From Palaemon carinicauda (taxonomy: Eukaryota > Arthropoda > Malacostraca > Decapoda > Palaemonidae): a stretch of 64,000 bases of DNA. This document shows, piece after piece, positions 53,766 to 64,000 of the stretch (position 1 is the first letter of the stretch; each line of letters begins with the position of its first letter). Location: positions 63,977,081 through 64,041,080 of the forward strand of contig NC_090757.1 in NCBI RefSeq assembly GCF_036898095.1. The letters are read 5' to 3'. Both the position numbers and the translations under genes were made by a program. The notes under the pieces were generated by a model, which ran no database searches, was not told the DNA's origin, and saw only the letters and a program-made list of their open reading frames with translations.

Positions 53766-56234
53766 ATAATGATTAGCGGTTGCAGGACGCTTCTACTGCA
53801 ACTCCCCCACGCTGTAATGCAGTAATTTAGATGAGGAGATATTAAAGAGTGGTAGAGTTGTTTTAATATATATAGCGGGAAATAATCCTTCAGCCTATAT
53901 ATGATACCTGTAACTTTGGAAATTTTATTGACTATCATATCCACATGCTTACTGAAGGTTAATTTATTGTCAAACATTACTCCTAAAAATTTTCCACTGG
54001 ACTTCTGGTCAAGAGTGTGATTTCCTATTGCAACTCTTATGTTACCGGGAACTTTGCGCAAAGAAAATATTATGAAATATGTTTTTCTCTCATTTAGGGT
54101 CAATTTATTCGATAGTAACCAATTTTTAACATTATTTAAGTTAACAGTTAAAGAATTACAAAGAGAATAAATATTTTTATGACAAAGATGGAGCGTGGTG
54201 TCATCGGCAAAAAGTATGGAGTTTAACCTGCCAACTGAACGAGACAAATCATTAATATAGATGAGGAAAAATAACGGTCCTAAGACTGATCCCTGAGGGA
54301 CACCTATTTTGACATCCATAATCTCTGAAAGATGACCATCGAGCGTGACAAATTGTTTTCGATTTGTTAGGTAGGATTGGAGTAAGAGTAGTGCATTGCC
54401 TCGTATACCATAATGTTCCAGCTTTTGAAGTAGTATATCATGAGACACAGTATCAAAGGCTTTGCTTAAATCCAAAAAAACCGCACCAAGGTATTCATTT
54501 TTATTCATTGCATTATAGATATTTTCAAGGAGGTCATGAACAGCATTACTAGTACTTACGCCTCGTAAGAAACCATACTGACACGTAGAGAAGATGTTAC
54601 AACTATTGAAGAAAGAGTAAAGTCGACTATACAATAGTTTTTCAAATATTTTATTCAACAAAGGAAGGTAGCTAATTGGTCTATAGTTATTAACATCTGA
54701 TGTCACCAGATTTGTTAACACAGTCACACAAGCAATTTTCAAAATGCCAGGATAAATACCAGCATCTAAACAACGGTTGAATAGCATAGATATAGGAAAG
54801 GCAAGTAGGTAAGCATTGTTCTTATATAATCTTGTAGGAGGAGAATGAATATTTGCTTTTTTTGTTTTTCAGTTTTTTTATAATGTTTATCACTTCAAAT
54901 GGAGATGAAGGGGTAAAAAAAATAGACTGCTGATTTGAGGGAGGCAAATAGGTACGGAAATCTAAGTTAATATTTTGAGGTAAAGCATCCCTTAGAGTAA
55001 CGCCTATTGTAGAGAAATGAAGATTAAAAGCATTTGCAATTTGTTTAGTGTCAGTAATGGTTTCCCCGTTTCGAATCAGTTTTCTGAGTGAGCTACTCTT
55101 TTTTCTGCCTGGCCTTAGTGACGAGTTGATTAAGTCCCAAGATTTTTTGGCATCTCTACGGAGTTGGTCAAAAGTACTCTCAAAATAATTTTTCTTTGCC
55201 TTGCGTATTAACAGATTACAATAGTTGTTGTAATGTTGGCTACTATAATTACCCAATTTCATTCTTCGGTACAGATTATGTTTAATATTAATTGATTTAA
55301 GAAGTCCTTTGGAAATCCACCTATTCATCAATCTTTTAACACTAACAAATTTTGTTTTTAGGGGAAAACACTCATTGAAGAAACTATCAATCTTGTCACT
55401 GAAAGAGGACAAACCTACGTGAGGATTTAAGGAGGCGTGACCATATTCTGCTGACCAGTCTCTACCCCGGAGTAGTTCTGTAAATTTTCTATCATTAATT
55501 TGGCTCATGTCTCTAAATTGAATTCTTATTTTGTCATTCATGCTGCTTAGTGCAGGCAATAAAAGGCTACCGAAAATTGGGAAATGATCAGTGATATCAG
55601 CTAAAAATATCCCAGAGTTACTAACGAGGTTATTATTGGCCCAAATGTGATCGATATAGGAAAGAGAGTCATTTGACCCGATCCTGGTAGGCCTAGTTAT
55701 TGATGGTCGGTATTCGAAAGACCTCATTGTGTTGATCAGTCTCCGTGTGGTCTCGCTTTCCCCTTCCCTCATTAGGCAGATGTTAAAATCCCCTGTGACA
55801 ACAGTATTCCCAGAAGAGATACCTGGACTTCTTAGTACCGCCTCTAGCGAGTTGAAAAACATATTTTCGTCACCTCCTGGACGCCTGTATATACCTAAGA
55901 TAATAGCAGAATGAGAGGAATTGGGAACAGAAACTGTAGCCCCGGCACTTTCAAAATTATCTGTAGATATGCTTAACTCATCGAGAGGTTTAAACAAAAG
56001 TGAATCTTTAACAAAAATGCTCACACCACCACCCCTCCGGCCCTCACGATAATTATGAAAAGCATTATACCCTGGAAGTGAATTCATGCAATGTGTTTCT
56101 TGCTTAGCCCAAGTTTCAGTTAGCACTATAATGTCAAATTCATGATTGCAATTTTTCAAATAACCAATAAAATCGTCGTGATTTTTCTTAAAACTTCTTA
56201 TGTTAAGGCTTATTAGCGAAAGGCATTGCCGCAT
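53370..56234 (-). pseudogene. LINE ORF2: endonuclease and reverse transcriptase
   Basis: ATG at 56234. The N-terminal apurinic-type endonuclease (54822-56234) has SLNIRSF, LTETWAK, REGRRGGGVSIF, GIYRRPGG, TGDFN, YIDHIW and DHFPIFGS; it nicks target DNA. RT (53726-54787) has NYRPIS, VFLDLSKAFDTVSHDIL, GVPQGSVLGPLFF and LFADDTTL; it copies the RNA at the nick. A C-terminal part with YLAHTSPLFRSLSIL lies at 53370-53729. One extra A in a 7-A run near 54862 shifts endonuclease to RT, and a 26-A run at 53738-53763 shifts into the C-terminus. Apart from these, about 955 codons are open, so the copy may be young or the runs may be base-calling errors. Confidence 0.85.
53738..53763 (-). repeat. Expanded A-run inside LINE ORF2
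   Basis: About 26 A on the minus strand, coding poly-Lys after LIIMQ; the family-like continuation (LVRIIT) is in another frame. Confidence 0.9.
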
Positions 56235-57465
<1,231 letters not shown>

Positions 57466-57513
<48 letters not shown>

Positions 57514-57855
57514 CATTATCATTAGCTAAGATACAACCCTAGTTGGAAAAACGGGATGTTTTATAAGCTAAAAGGCTCTAAAGCCGGTTTCAAGGCTTCC
57601 CATGACTGGCAAAGGGCATTGACATTGCCCTATCAAGCAGGATAATGCCCAAGCCCCACTCCACCCAAACTAGTGCTAGGTAATGGCTGCTGATGACTTA
57701 GCAGATAGAACTTTAGGCTCCCAAAGCACCCATCCTTGGCTCATAAGGATGGTGGGGTTGCAGCAACCAAAGGAACCAACGAGCTTGAGTGGGACTCGAA
57801 CCCCAGTCTGGCAATCACTAGGCAAGGACATTATCAATTAGGCCACTACAAACCT
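57466..57855 (-). mobile_element. tRNA-derived SINE
   Basis: On the minus strand, box A-like TAGTGGCCTAATTGATA (57832-57848) and box B-like GGGTTCGAGTCCC (57791-57803) are spaced as in a tRNA promoter. They are followed by a ~270-bp body and an (ATA)n tail at 57466-57515. The end of the body (CCAACTAGGGTTGTATCTTA) matches the fragment at 33090-33195. Pol III transcription is inferred from the boxes; mobilisation would be by a LINE enzyme in trans. Confidence 0.85.
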
Positions 57856-58472
57856 AACAGGATAATGAGCCCAGTAAAGAAAGAAATAGTATAGTGTGCA
57901 TAAATGTACCCTCAAGAAAGAGAATTCTAACGCAAGACAGTAAGACAGTGACCATGGTACAGAGGCTATAGCACTACAAAAGACTAGAGAACAGTTATTC
58001 CAATTTGGAGTGGCCTTCTCTTAGATCCTTCTTTTAGAAGAGCTGCTTATCATAGTAAAGAATCTCTTCTACCCTTACCAAGTGGAAAGAGTCACTGAAC
58101 AATTACAGTGCAGTAGTTAACGGCTTGATTAAAGAAAAATTTTCAGTTATCTTGGTATTGCCAGATGTGTGAGGAGAGAGAGAAAAAAAAAACAGGCCAT
58201 GCCATTCGGTGTATGTGTTAGGAAATGAAAAAAAATTATTTTAAGGGTAATCTATGTAAGAGAAATTGTATCAACCACAAAATTCTTATCAATCCTGAAC
58301 ATTTATTTTACCCGGTTTAAACGAATCAATTGCAAAACCAGGAAGATTAAGAATTTCAGGATACTAATGTCATGTTCGAACTCACATAAAACATTAGAAT
58401 TTAGAACAATAAACTAGTGCATACAACGATTCACAAAAGGAAGAATTTGATTTACCTGACCATAATTCAATA
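57856..58472. other. Unannotated non-coding stretch
   Basis: Nothing recognised; AT-rich, no ORF. Confidence 0.4.
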
Positions 58473-60545
58473 ATGGCAGTATTTGAATTCAAGAAACCCA
58501 GTGGTGAAGAGGAAGAAAATAGTGAAAATAATAGCTGTTATTACACTACCAAAGAAAAAAAGTTGAAAACTTACGGAGAGGAAATAAGGAAAATAGCAAA
58601 AGAAAAAGTAGAAACAGTCAGGAATTTAAATCAGATAATAATAAATGAAGCATACGGGATGTTAAGAAAAGAAACAAAGATCACTTTAAGTCGGAACTTT
58701 GGTGAAGAAAGCAACCAGCACAAGAAAGATGTTCAAACGAAGGAAAATATATGAAAACAACCCTGACCTCAGGGAGGAATACAACAGAAATACGTCGAAG
58801 CAAAGGAAGCAGCCCAAAGGCTAGTTTACAAAGCTATGCCAACTTTTCAAATGAATATGAAAAAGGAAATAAGTGAAGAAAAAGAATACAGGAAGGTATG
58901 GAAGCACGTCGATAGACTAAGACAGGGAGGCAAAAGAAAACCAAATAAGCAAATAAAAGTCTATGACGAATATGGAAAGGCCTTACAGAAAAGGGCCGGA
59001 TAGATATCTTCAAAAATTACTGGAAGGGTATCTACTAAATACATGGACACAATATGGAAGAAACATGAAATCAAAATGAGAGAGAACAATACGAAGAAAA
59101 GTATAAGAAAGAAAAACAAGAAAAAACAAAATGAGCTACAACTTAGAGAACACCCAAATGCCTGCCGAAAAGGATTTATAGCAAAAATAGGTAGTATGGA
59201 AAACTGGGAAATAAGTGATAAAGATATTGAAAACCAGATAAAGAAAATGAAAACACGAAAAGCACCAGGACCAGACGGGTGGAAAGTAGAAATGTATAAA
59301 AAAGTAATCAAAAGTAAAGAATCTCTCAAAATAGTTACAGATTGCTATAGAAAAGCACTCAAAGAAGGACAAGAAGAAGATAATAAGTGCAACTGGACAA
59401 AATCAAACACGAAGCTGCTACCAAAGGTGCCAATACCAAAAGTTGGTGAATTCAACCTAATAGCACTCCTGAATGTATCTTATAAAATCATGATGGGAAT
59501 ACTTAGAAATAAAATATAGATGCGCCTTCAAAAGGAAGTAGAACTTCTGGATACCCAAATAGAATTCACTAAAGGCAGACATATGACCGACAATATTTTC
59601 ATGTTGCAATACATTATTGAAGAATCCTACCGTCAAAGTCAACATTTATACGTCATCTCGGTGGACTTCAGCAAAGCATTTGACAGTATAAAAAGAAACA
59701 GACTGATAGAAGCCATGAAATCGTTCAAAGTGCATCTAGAAATAATGAATTTTATAGCCAACATTCACAAAAATGACGAAACAGATCTATATGTAAATAA
59801 CGAAACTGTAGGAAACATCAAGATCTCAATGCGGAATAAGACAAGGCTGTAACTTACAGCATTATCACATACTTTGAACTGAACACAAGAGGGTTTAGAA
59901 ATTTGATATGCAGAATCGTTGCAATATTCTTTGCAGATGATGGATTTCAAATCGCACACATCATATGAGATGCAAAAATAGCAATAAAGGCACTAACTTA
60001 CATATCCAGCGAATGTAGACTCAAAATAAACAAATTCCCACCACAGGAAATTGAAGGTTTTAAAGTAGTTACCTCAATTAGATATATAGGAACAAAAATA
60101 TCGAGCAAAAGAAACTGTTTCCAAGAACATGAAGAAGAAATATTTAATGAAGCCTATAGATTTATCAACCAGACAGCCTTCATTTCTGCTACAAGTTGCA
60201 ATAGATTTATGATAAGAAAAGATTTTTGGAAAGGGGTGGCGCTTCCAAGCCTCCTTCACTCAACAAGGGCATTACATTTAAGTAATTAAGAGATAGATAA
60301 GCTACAAATTATAGAAAACAACACGTGCAGAATAATATCAAGAGCCCCAAAATTTATGCCAATAAGTGTCTTGAGTGCAGAAGTCGGATCCTCCTGTTAC
60401 TACACCAGACATGAAAACGAAGCTAAACTATCTGAAATATATAATGAAGAACAACGGAAACGAACTGGTGAAAGATATCTTTCTCGATCTGTTTGAAAAA
60501 CAACAAATGAAAAGGGCAAAAAATATTAAAGATTATCCACAAGTT
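58473..60545 (+). pseudogene. Decayed LINE reverse transcriptase
   Basis: Plus-strand fragments of one ORF: a Lys/Glu-rich N-terminal linker (58473-58754), then ENQIKKMKTRKAPGPDGW and VPIPKVGEFNLIALLNVSYK (59200-59510), a stop at 59517, IEFTKGRHMTDNIFMLQY and ISVDFSKAFDSIKRNRLI with the first catalytic Asp (59520-59720), IRQGCNL in a new frame near 59840, FFADDG near 59928 with the catalytic Asp pair, and a C-terminal part FWKGVALPSLLHSTRALH and APKFMPISVLSAEVGSS. At least four frame changes or stops. The endonuclease is not found. The clade is not assigned. Confidence 0.75.
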
Positions 60546-60546
60546 A

Positions 60547-60547
<1 letters not shown>

Positions 60548-60639
<92 letters not shown>

Positions 60640-60690
60640 TAACAATAATAATAATGATAACGATAATAATGATAAAAATAATAATAATAA
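60548..60690 (+). repeat. (AAT)n microsatellite
   Basis: Imperfect AAT/ATA repeats interrupted by single AAC and ATG units. It lies just after recognisable LINE sequence, and a frame continues through it (60375-60773). Confidence 0.92.
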
Positions 60691-60779
60691 GATATGAGAA
60701 CATCCTGCTCATGAGACCACACCCCGAAATTAGAGAAAGCATAATGAAAAAAAACTACTACTTTTTTAATTAGAAAATG

Positions 60780-61261
60780 AGGAAAATATATTTGAATATC
60801 GGAAAATCATTTACAAACTTTGGAAAGCCAGAAAAGAAATGCTGGACAAGTTATAGACTAAACTAAAGCAAAGTGAGAGAAAATGCAAAATAAAGAAACA
60901 TATAAATTAAAAGGTGGCCGTTATAAAGGCTATGACCCAAACAACCATATACTGGACTGGACTCTACTGAAGATATTTTGTGTTTGGTTATCAACGTGTT
61001 TAAGCATCACATTTTCTTTAATTACCATTTTTAAAAAGGCCATAAAGGATGAATATCAGATGTGCCAAGGTAATTATAATGGTTTATGATCAATACGGTG
61101 AGCCTAAGCTCCCAGGGTAATTTATTTAATTCGTGTAGCCTTATTAGCTAAGCCTATTCTTGGCCTCTAAGCTAGGTAGGATGGGGTCCGGTAGGATTCT
61201 TTTAGAGGTTGCAGGGCCTTCGTTATTTACTCTACATTACAATGGTTGTAGGCATAATGTT
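60780..61261. other. Unannotated stretch after the decayed LINE
   Basis: Lys-rich short reading traces (RKIIYKLWKARKEMLDKL near 60800-60860) may be the LINE C-terminus. No other feature. Confidence 0.35.
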
Positions 61262-61470
61262 ATATCGGAAATGTATGTATGGTAGCAGCCACCTGTATGT
61301 ATTAAGGCTAAATTAGAATACGGCAGTGTAAGGGGGTTCGCAGGGGGACGTTAGGCCCCCCCCTTGTTAGGTATGTAGGTAAGGACACGGCTTGTAGGTT
61401 AGGTTAAGGAGGAAAATTTAGGTCCATTTTTAATCGACGCGTGAGGAACTGGCCGCAGATATACAAAGGG
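61262..61470 (+). repeat. Dispersed repeat R1, copy 3
   Basis: GCAGCCACCTGTATGTATTA, GAATACGGCAGTGTAAGGGG, GGTAAGGACACGGCTTGTAG and GCGTGAGGAACTGGCCGCAG; same order and orientation as copies 1 and 2. Confidence 0.82.
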
Positions 61471-61509
61471 GTAAATTTGTATTGTACTGTATTACAGGGT
61501 GTGATTTCG

Positions 61510-61703
61510 AACAGAAAATATATATTTTCCTATAGTAAATAGCGTGATTTATCCGAATTTGACCTTCATTTCAACCGCAATCAAACATCAACCAATTCGG
61601 ATAACTTTAAGTTGCCGAATTGGTTGATGTTATTACGGATGAAATGAAGGTGAAAACCGGTTAAATCACGTTATTTCCTACAGGAAAACATATGTTTTCT
61701 GTT
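61510..61703. mobile_element. 194-bp hairpin (foldback MITE-like) element
   Basis: AACAGAAAATATATATTTTCCT at the left and its inverse at the right (61680-61703). The arms remain complementary almost to the centre (CATCAACCAATTCGG against CCGAATTGGTTGATG) with a ~10-nt loop around 61615. No ORF; target duplication unclear. Confidence 0.75.
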
Positions 61704-61841
61704 AAAATGGTTAAGTAAAATCACTGCTGCCATATATATTGTGTTAAACTATTTAAATATAAGCACTTGTTTAACGGTGACATTTACAGAGAACGATAAC
61801 ATTAGCAACTTTACCAATGGTACACAGTGTTACCGACGATG

Positions 61842-62218
61842 ACGAATGGTACACAGGGTTACCAACGGTACGATGGTATTACTAGCGATAGAAATGCTAG
61901 ATATTTCCATACGTATTTTAAAGAATTTGTCCATATAATATTTACACAATATATAAAAAGTACAAAAAGGGCACAGAACCTAACAAACCCACCTAACCTA
62001 ACCTAGTAGTATGACAGGTCACAAACCTCAGGTATTTACCAAGAGAGGTAAAATTCTCCATGTTACGAATGATACACAGAGTTACCAACGGTACGGTGAC
62101 ATTACTAGCGATATTAATGATAGTTATTTCCATACGAATTTTAAATAATTTTTCCATATAAGTTTTACAAAATATATAAGAAGTAAAAAAGGGCACAGAA
62201 CCTAACAAACCCACCTAA
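61842..62218. repeat. Direct duplication of ~155 bp
   Basis: Unit 1 at 61842-61996 and unit 2 at 62065-62218: both run from ACGAATG(G/A)TACACAG through TTACCAACGGTACG, ATTACTAGCGAT and GGGCACAGAACCTAACAAAC to CCCACCTAA. Confidence 0.85.
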
Positions 62219-62252
62219 AAACACATATAATGGCTATAGAGGAATGACTTAC

Positions 62253-62688
62253 CTTTTGCAAATAATATTATCTTCCATGGGGGTAGACGAATTTTTCCCA
62301 AAAATTTACCTTTATAGGAAGTAACGGTATAACCACAACGACGTTTCTTTTTGGTTTTAGGTATGGTGGATTCGGTATTACAATAAAACACGTGAATGTC
62401 TTTCCTGTAAGATAAGGAGGAACGACACTTGGGGCACTGTAATCGTTGAGGAATTACATTGTGTGATTTCAGGAAATTATCAACATTGGATGAAGAATCA
62501 TAAAAATCACCATGGAATTTAGCAAATGCTTTTAGGTACGGAATACTGCAGCCGTTACAAGTACAGTATCTATAACTTCCTCCATCGTAAAACACGAAAA
62601 AATAAATCTCACTTGAAGTGACGGACACCTTACACGGACAAAGGTTACGAGGGAAAAGGATTTGGCGGAAGGGGCATGAAGAGACCAC
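62253..62688 (-). CDS. Merlin/IS1016-like transposase N-terminal exon (putative)
   Basis: Minus-strand ORF ending at a strong donor: AAAAG precedes GTAAGTC at 62252. Contents: CPFRQILF, a possible Cys cluster (YCTCNGC), then FLKSHNVIPQRLQCPKC, a Cys near the middle, RRCGYTV and LPPWKIILFAK. The arrangement CPKC...C...RCGY...(R/K)LPxWKIIL is that of the zinc-ribbon and following helix at the N-terminus of ISXO2-like/Merlin transposases. The DDE domain expected in the next exon was not found downstream. It lies in repeat R2, so a mobile-element origin is more likely than a host gene. The start codon is uncertain. Confidence 0.5.
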
Positions 62689-63645
62689 TTAAAGAGACAA
62701 AGGAAGGGGGTAGGGAAATATCAGTTGTCAACCCCCTTGTGTAAACTTTGAATACGTATCGGTTCTCGATTGGTTAACAGAAAAACAACGGAGTATAGAG
62801 TGTAAACATAAATGAACTGGATAGGGAAACTAGTCCAGAAAAAGTATTTATGTGAAACCGGGGAGTGAAAAGGAAACAACCAAAGAAATAAAAACAATAT
62901 AGGAAGGTAAAATGGAATGAATGATAAATAATATTGAAAGGAAATATAAAATGAGATGGTTTTAACATGAATGAACTGGATAGGGAAACTAGTCCAGAGG
63001 AAGTATTTATGTGAAACCGGGGAGTGAAAAATAAATAACAAAAGAAATAAACCCAATATAGGAAGATAAAATGGAATGTATGATAAAAAATATTGAATTG
63101 GAATATAAAATGAGATGATTATAAAAGGTGTAGGATAATAAAACGAGTAAGAGATAGGGGAAAAGCTTCTGCGCAGGGGGGCGGGTTTTCTGCGCAGGAC
63201 GAAAACTGGAATGCACGAACGGACGAACGTACGAGTGCTAATGTTAGCATGGAATGTTACCATTTGATCTACATCAAACGTTGGCAGCACTGGTTACTGT
63301 ATTTTTTCATGACACAATCTTTGCAACGGCGACTCCAAATTTTATCCAGATATACTGTTTTGTATTTTCCTCCGATTATTATAATTTCAAGAAGTTAATG
63401 TATAGAGAAGAAAAGGCTTGTTTTACGGTTATATATCGTTTCCCCAGTATGTTTTCCCCACCCAAAACCCCGAGTTCCCACTGGGGGTCCCCCATTATCG
63501 TAGGATATAGATGTATATATATTTCTGAAACTATTCATTTGCGACGGGAACGAGTGTTATTTTTGAAGAGAGCGTAATTTTTTCTATTAGATAAAGTAGT
63601 TTTTTTCCTAGGTTATATTGCCCTGTAATACACTACAATAAAACC
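62570..63645 (-). repeat. Dispersed repeat R2, copy 2
   Basis: Matches 51151-51990 block by block and includes two tandem copies of a ~125-bp segment (ATGAACTGGATAGGGAAACTAG at 62813 and 62971). It carries the transposase-like exon at its low-coordinate side. Confidence 0.75.
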
Positions 63646-63758
63646 TACGGTCCTTTGTTGCTCTCTCAACAACACTGTGACTGTGGTCACTGTACTAGAA
63701 GAGGCATACTGTAGCAGGTGCAAAGTGCTGCAGTCTGCAGAAAATTCATTATCATTAG

Positions 63759-64000
63759 TTACCTCCAAGCAGACAGCACAGCTTGCAAACTTTCACTTCT
63801 AACTTCAACGGCCTTTCTAATGTACATGGCAACATCTATAGTTGGCGTTTCTAAATTTCCTAATTCTATGCCATTACTTCTAAATTTTCTTAATTCATTA
63901 CAGCAAAACACATGCTCCTTAGTATCCTCTGCCCCCCTACACAACACACGAAACCTATCCTTATCATCCCTGTTTCTATAATTTTCTTTTAATTGTAACA
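63759..64000 (-). pseudogene. LINE ORF2 C-terminus, runs off the window
   Basis: Open from the window edge: NYRNRDDKDRFRVLC, RGAEDTKEHVFCC and an ending LQAVLSAWR with a stop at 63759. The Cys...EDTxEHVxxC pattern resembles the C-terminal Cys/His motif of several LINE clades. The upstream RT is outside the window, so the identification is provisional. 63646-63758 holds nothing recognised. Confidence 0.45.

Larger units (their letters stand above)
52890..56234 (-). mobile_element. Jockey/CR1-like non-LTR retrotransposon (no ORF1 seen)
   Basis: ORF2 runs from 56234 to 53370, followed by a ~450-bp 3' UTR ending in CCAATAAAC and an (ATT)n tail at 52890-52916. The reading frame breaks only at two A-runs. 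No ORF1 was found upstream of 56234, so the copy is probably 5'-truncated at ORF2. The clade call is from RT motifs by eye. Confidence 0.8.

Noticed and set aside
63007..63290. Hydrophobic minus-strand ORFs (FYIPIQYF-type) as membrane proteins
   Set aside because: They come from AT-rich duplicated non-coding parts of repeat R2, repeating almost identically with the 125-bp duplication.

Overview
The window is eukaryotic, transposon-saturated DNA with one recognisable piece of host gene. It has no dense directional gene array, introns occur with canonical splice sites, and there are tRNA-derived SINEs, non-LTR retrotransposons, (AAT)n and (AC)n microsatellites and many tyrosine-recombinase retrotransposons. 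The repeat types (a SINE tail ending in AATAAT, an I-like LINE with an AATC tail, abundant DIRS-like elements) fit an arthropod, most likely a decapod crustacean. That is inference from repeat style, not proof.

About 80% of positions 1-50137 are DIRS-like elements, all in minus orientation and inserted into one another. Four families can be told apart by their terminal sequences: family I (copies A, B, D), family II (C1, C2, C3, F), family III (E1, E2) and family IV (G). Read from high to low coordinates, a copy carries a 5' inverted repeat, Gag, reverse transcriptase plus RNase H (YLDDW motif), tyrosine recombinase (R...HxxR...Y), and a 3' inverted repeat next to an internal complementary region (ICR). 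The ICR joins the complements of both element ends. Three nests are visible. G (2937-17613) is cut by A at its left end and holds C1 and B. C2 (17797-32655) holds E1 and E2. C3 (33293-50137) holds D in its left terminal repeat, D holds a 1.6-kb palindromic element, and C3 also holds an I-like LINE that is itself cut by F. No copy has an intact full set of ORFs. E1 keeps open RNase H and recombinase ORFs but has lost its RT.

The host gene is one exon of a FAM98 homologue on the minus strand at 32713-32927, with good acceptor and donor sites. Its next intron in the direction of transcription therefore runs at least to the left edge of the window and consists almost wholly of nested elements.

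From 50138 to 64000 the content changes. There are three copies of a ~200-bp dispersed repeat, two copies of a ~1-kb repeat (one carrying an exon-like ORF that resembles the N-terminus of Merlin/IS1016-type transposases), a nearly intact Jockey/CR1-like LINE (52890-56234) whose frame is broken only at two A-runs, a tRNA-derived SINE, a decayed second LINE, a 194-bp hairpin element and a LINE C-terminus at the right edge. I found no CRISPR array, operon or rRNA gene.
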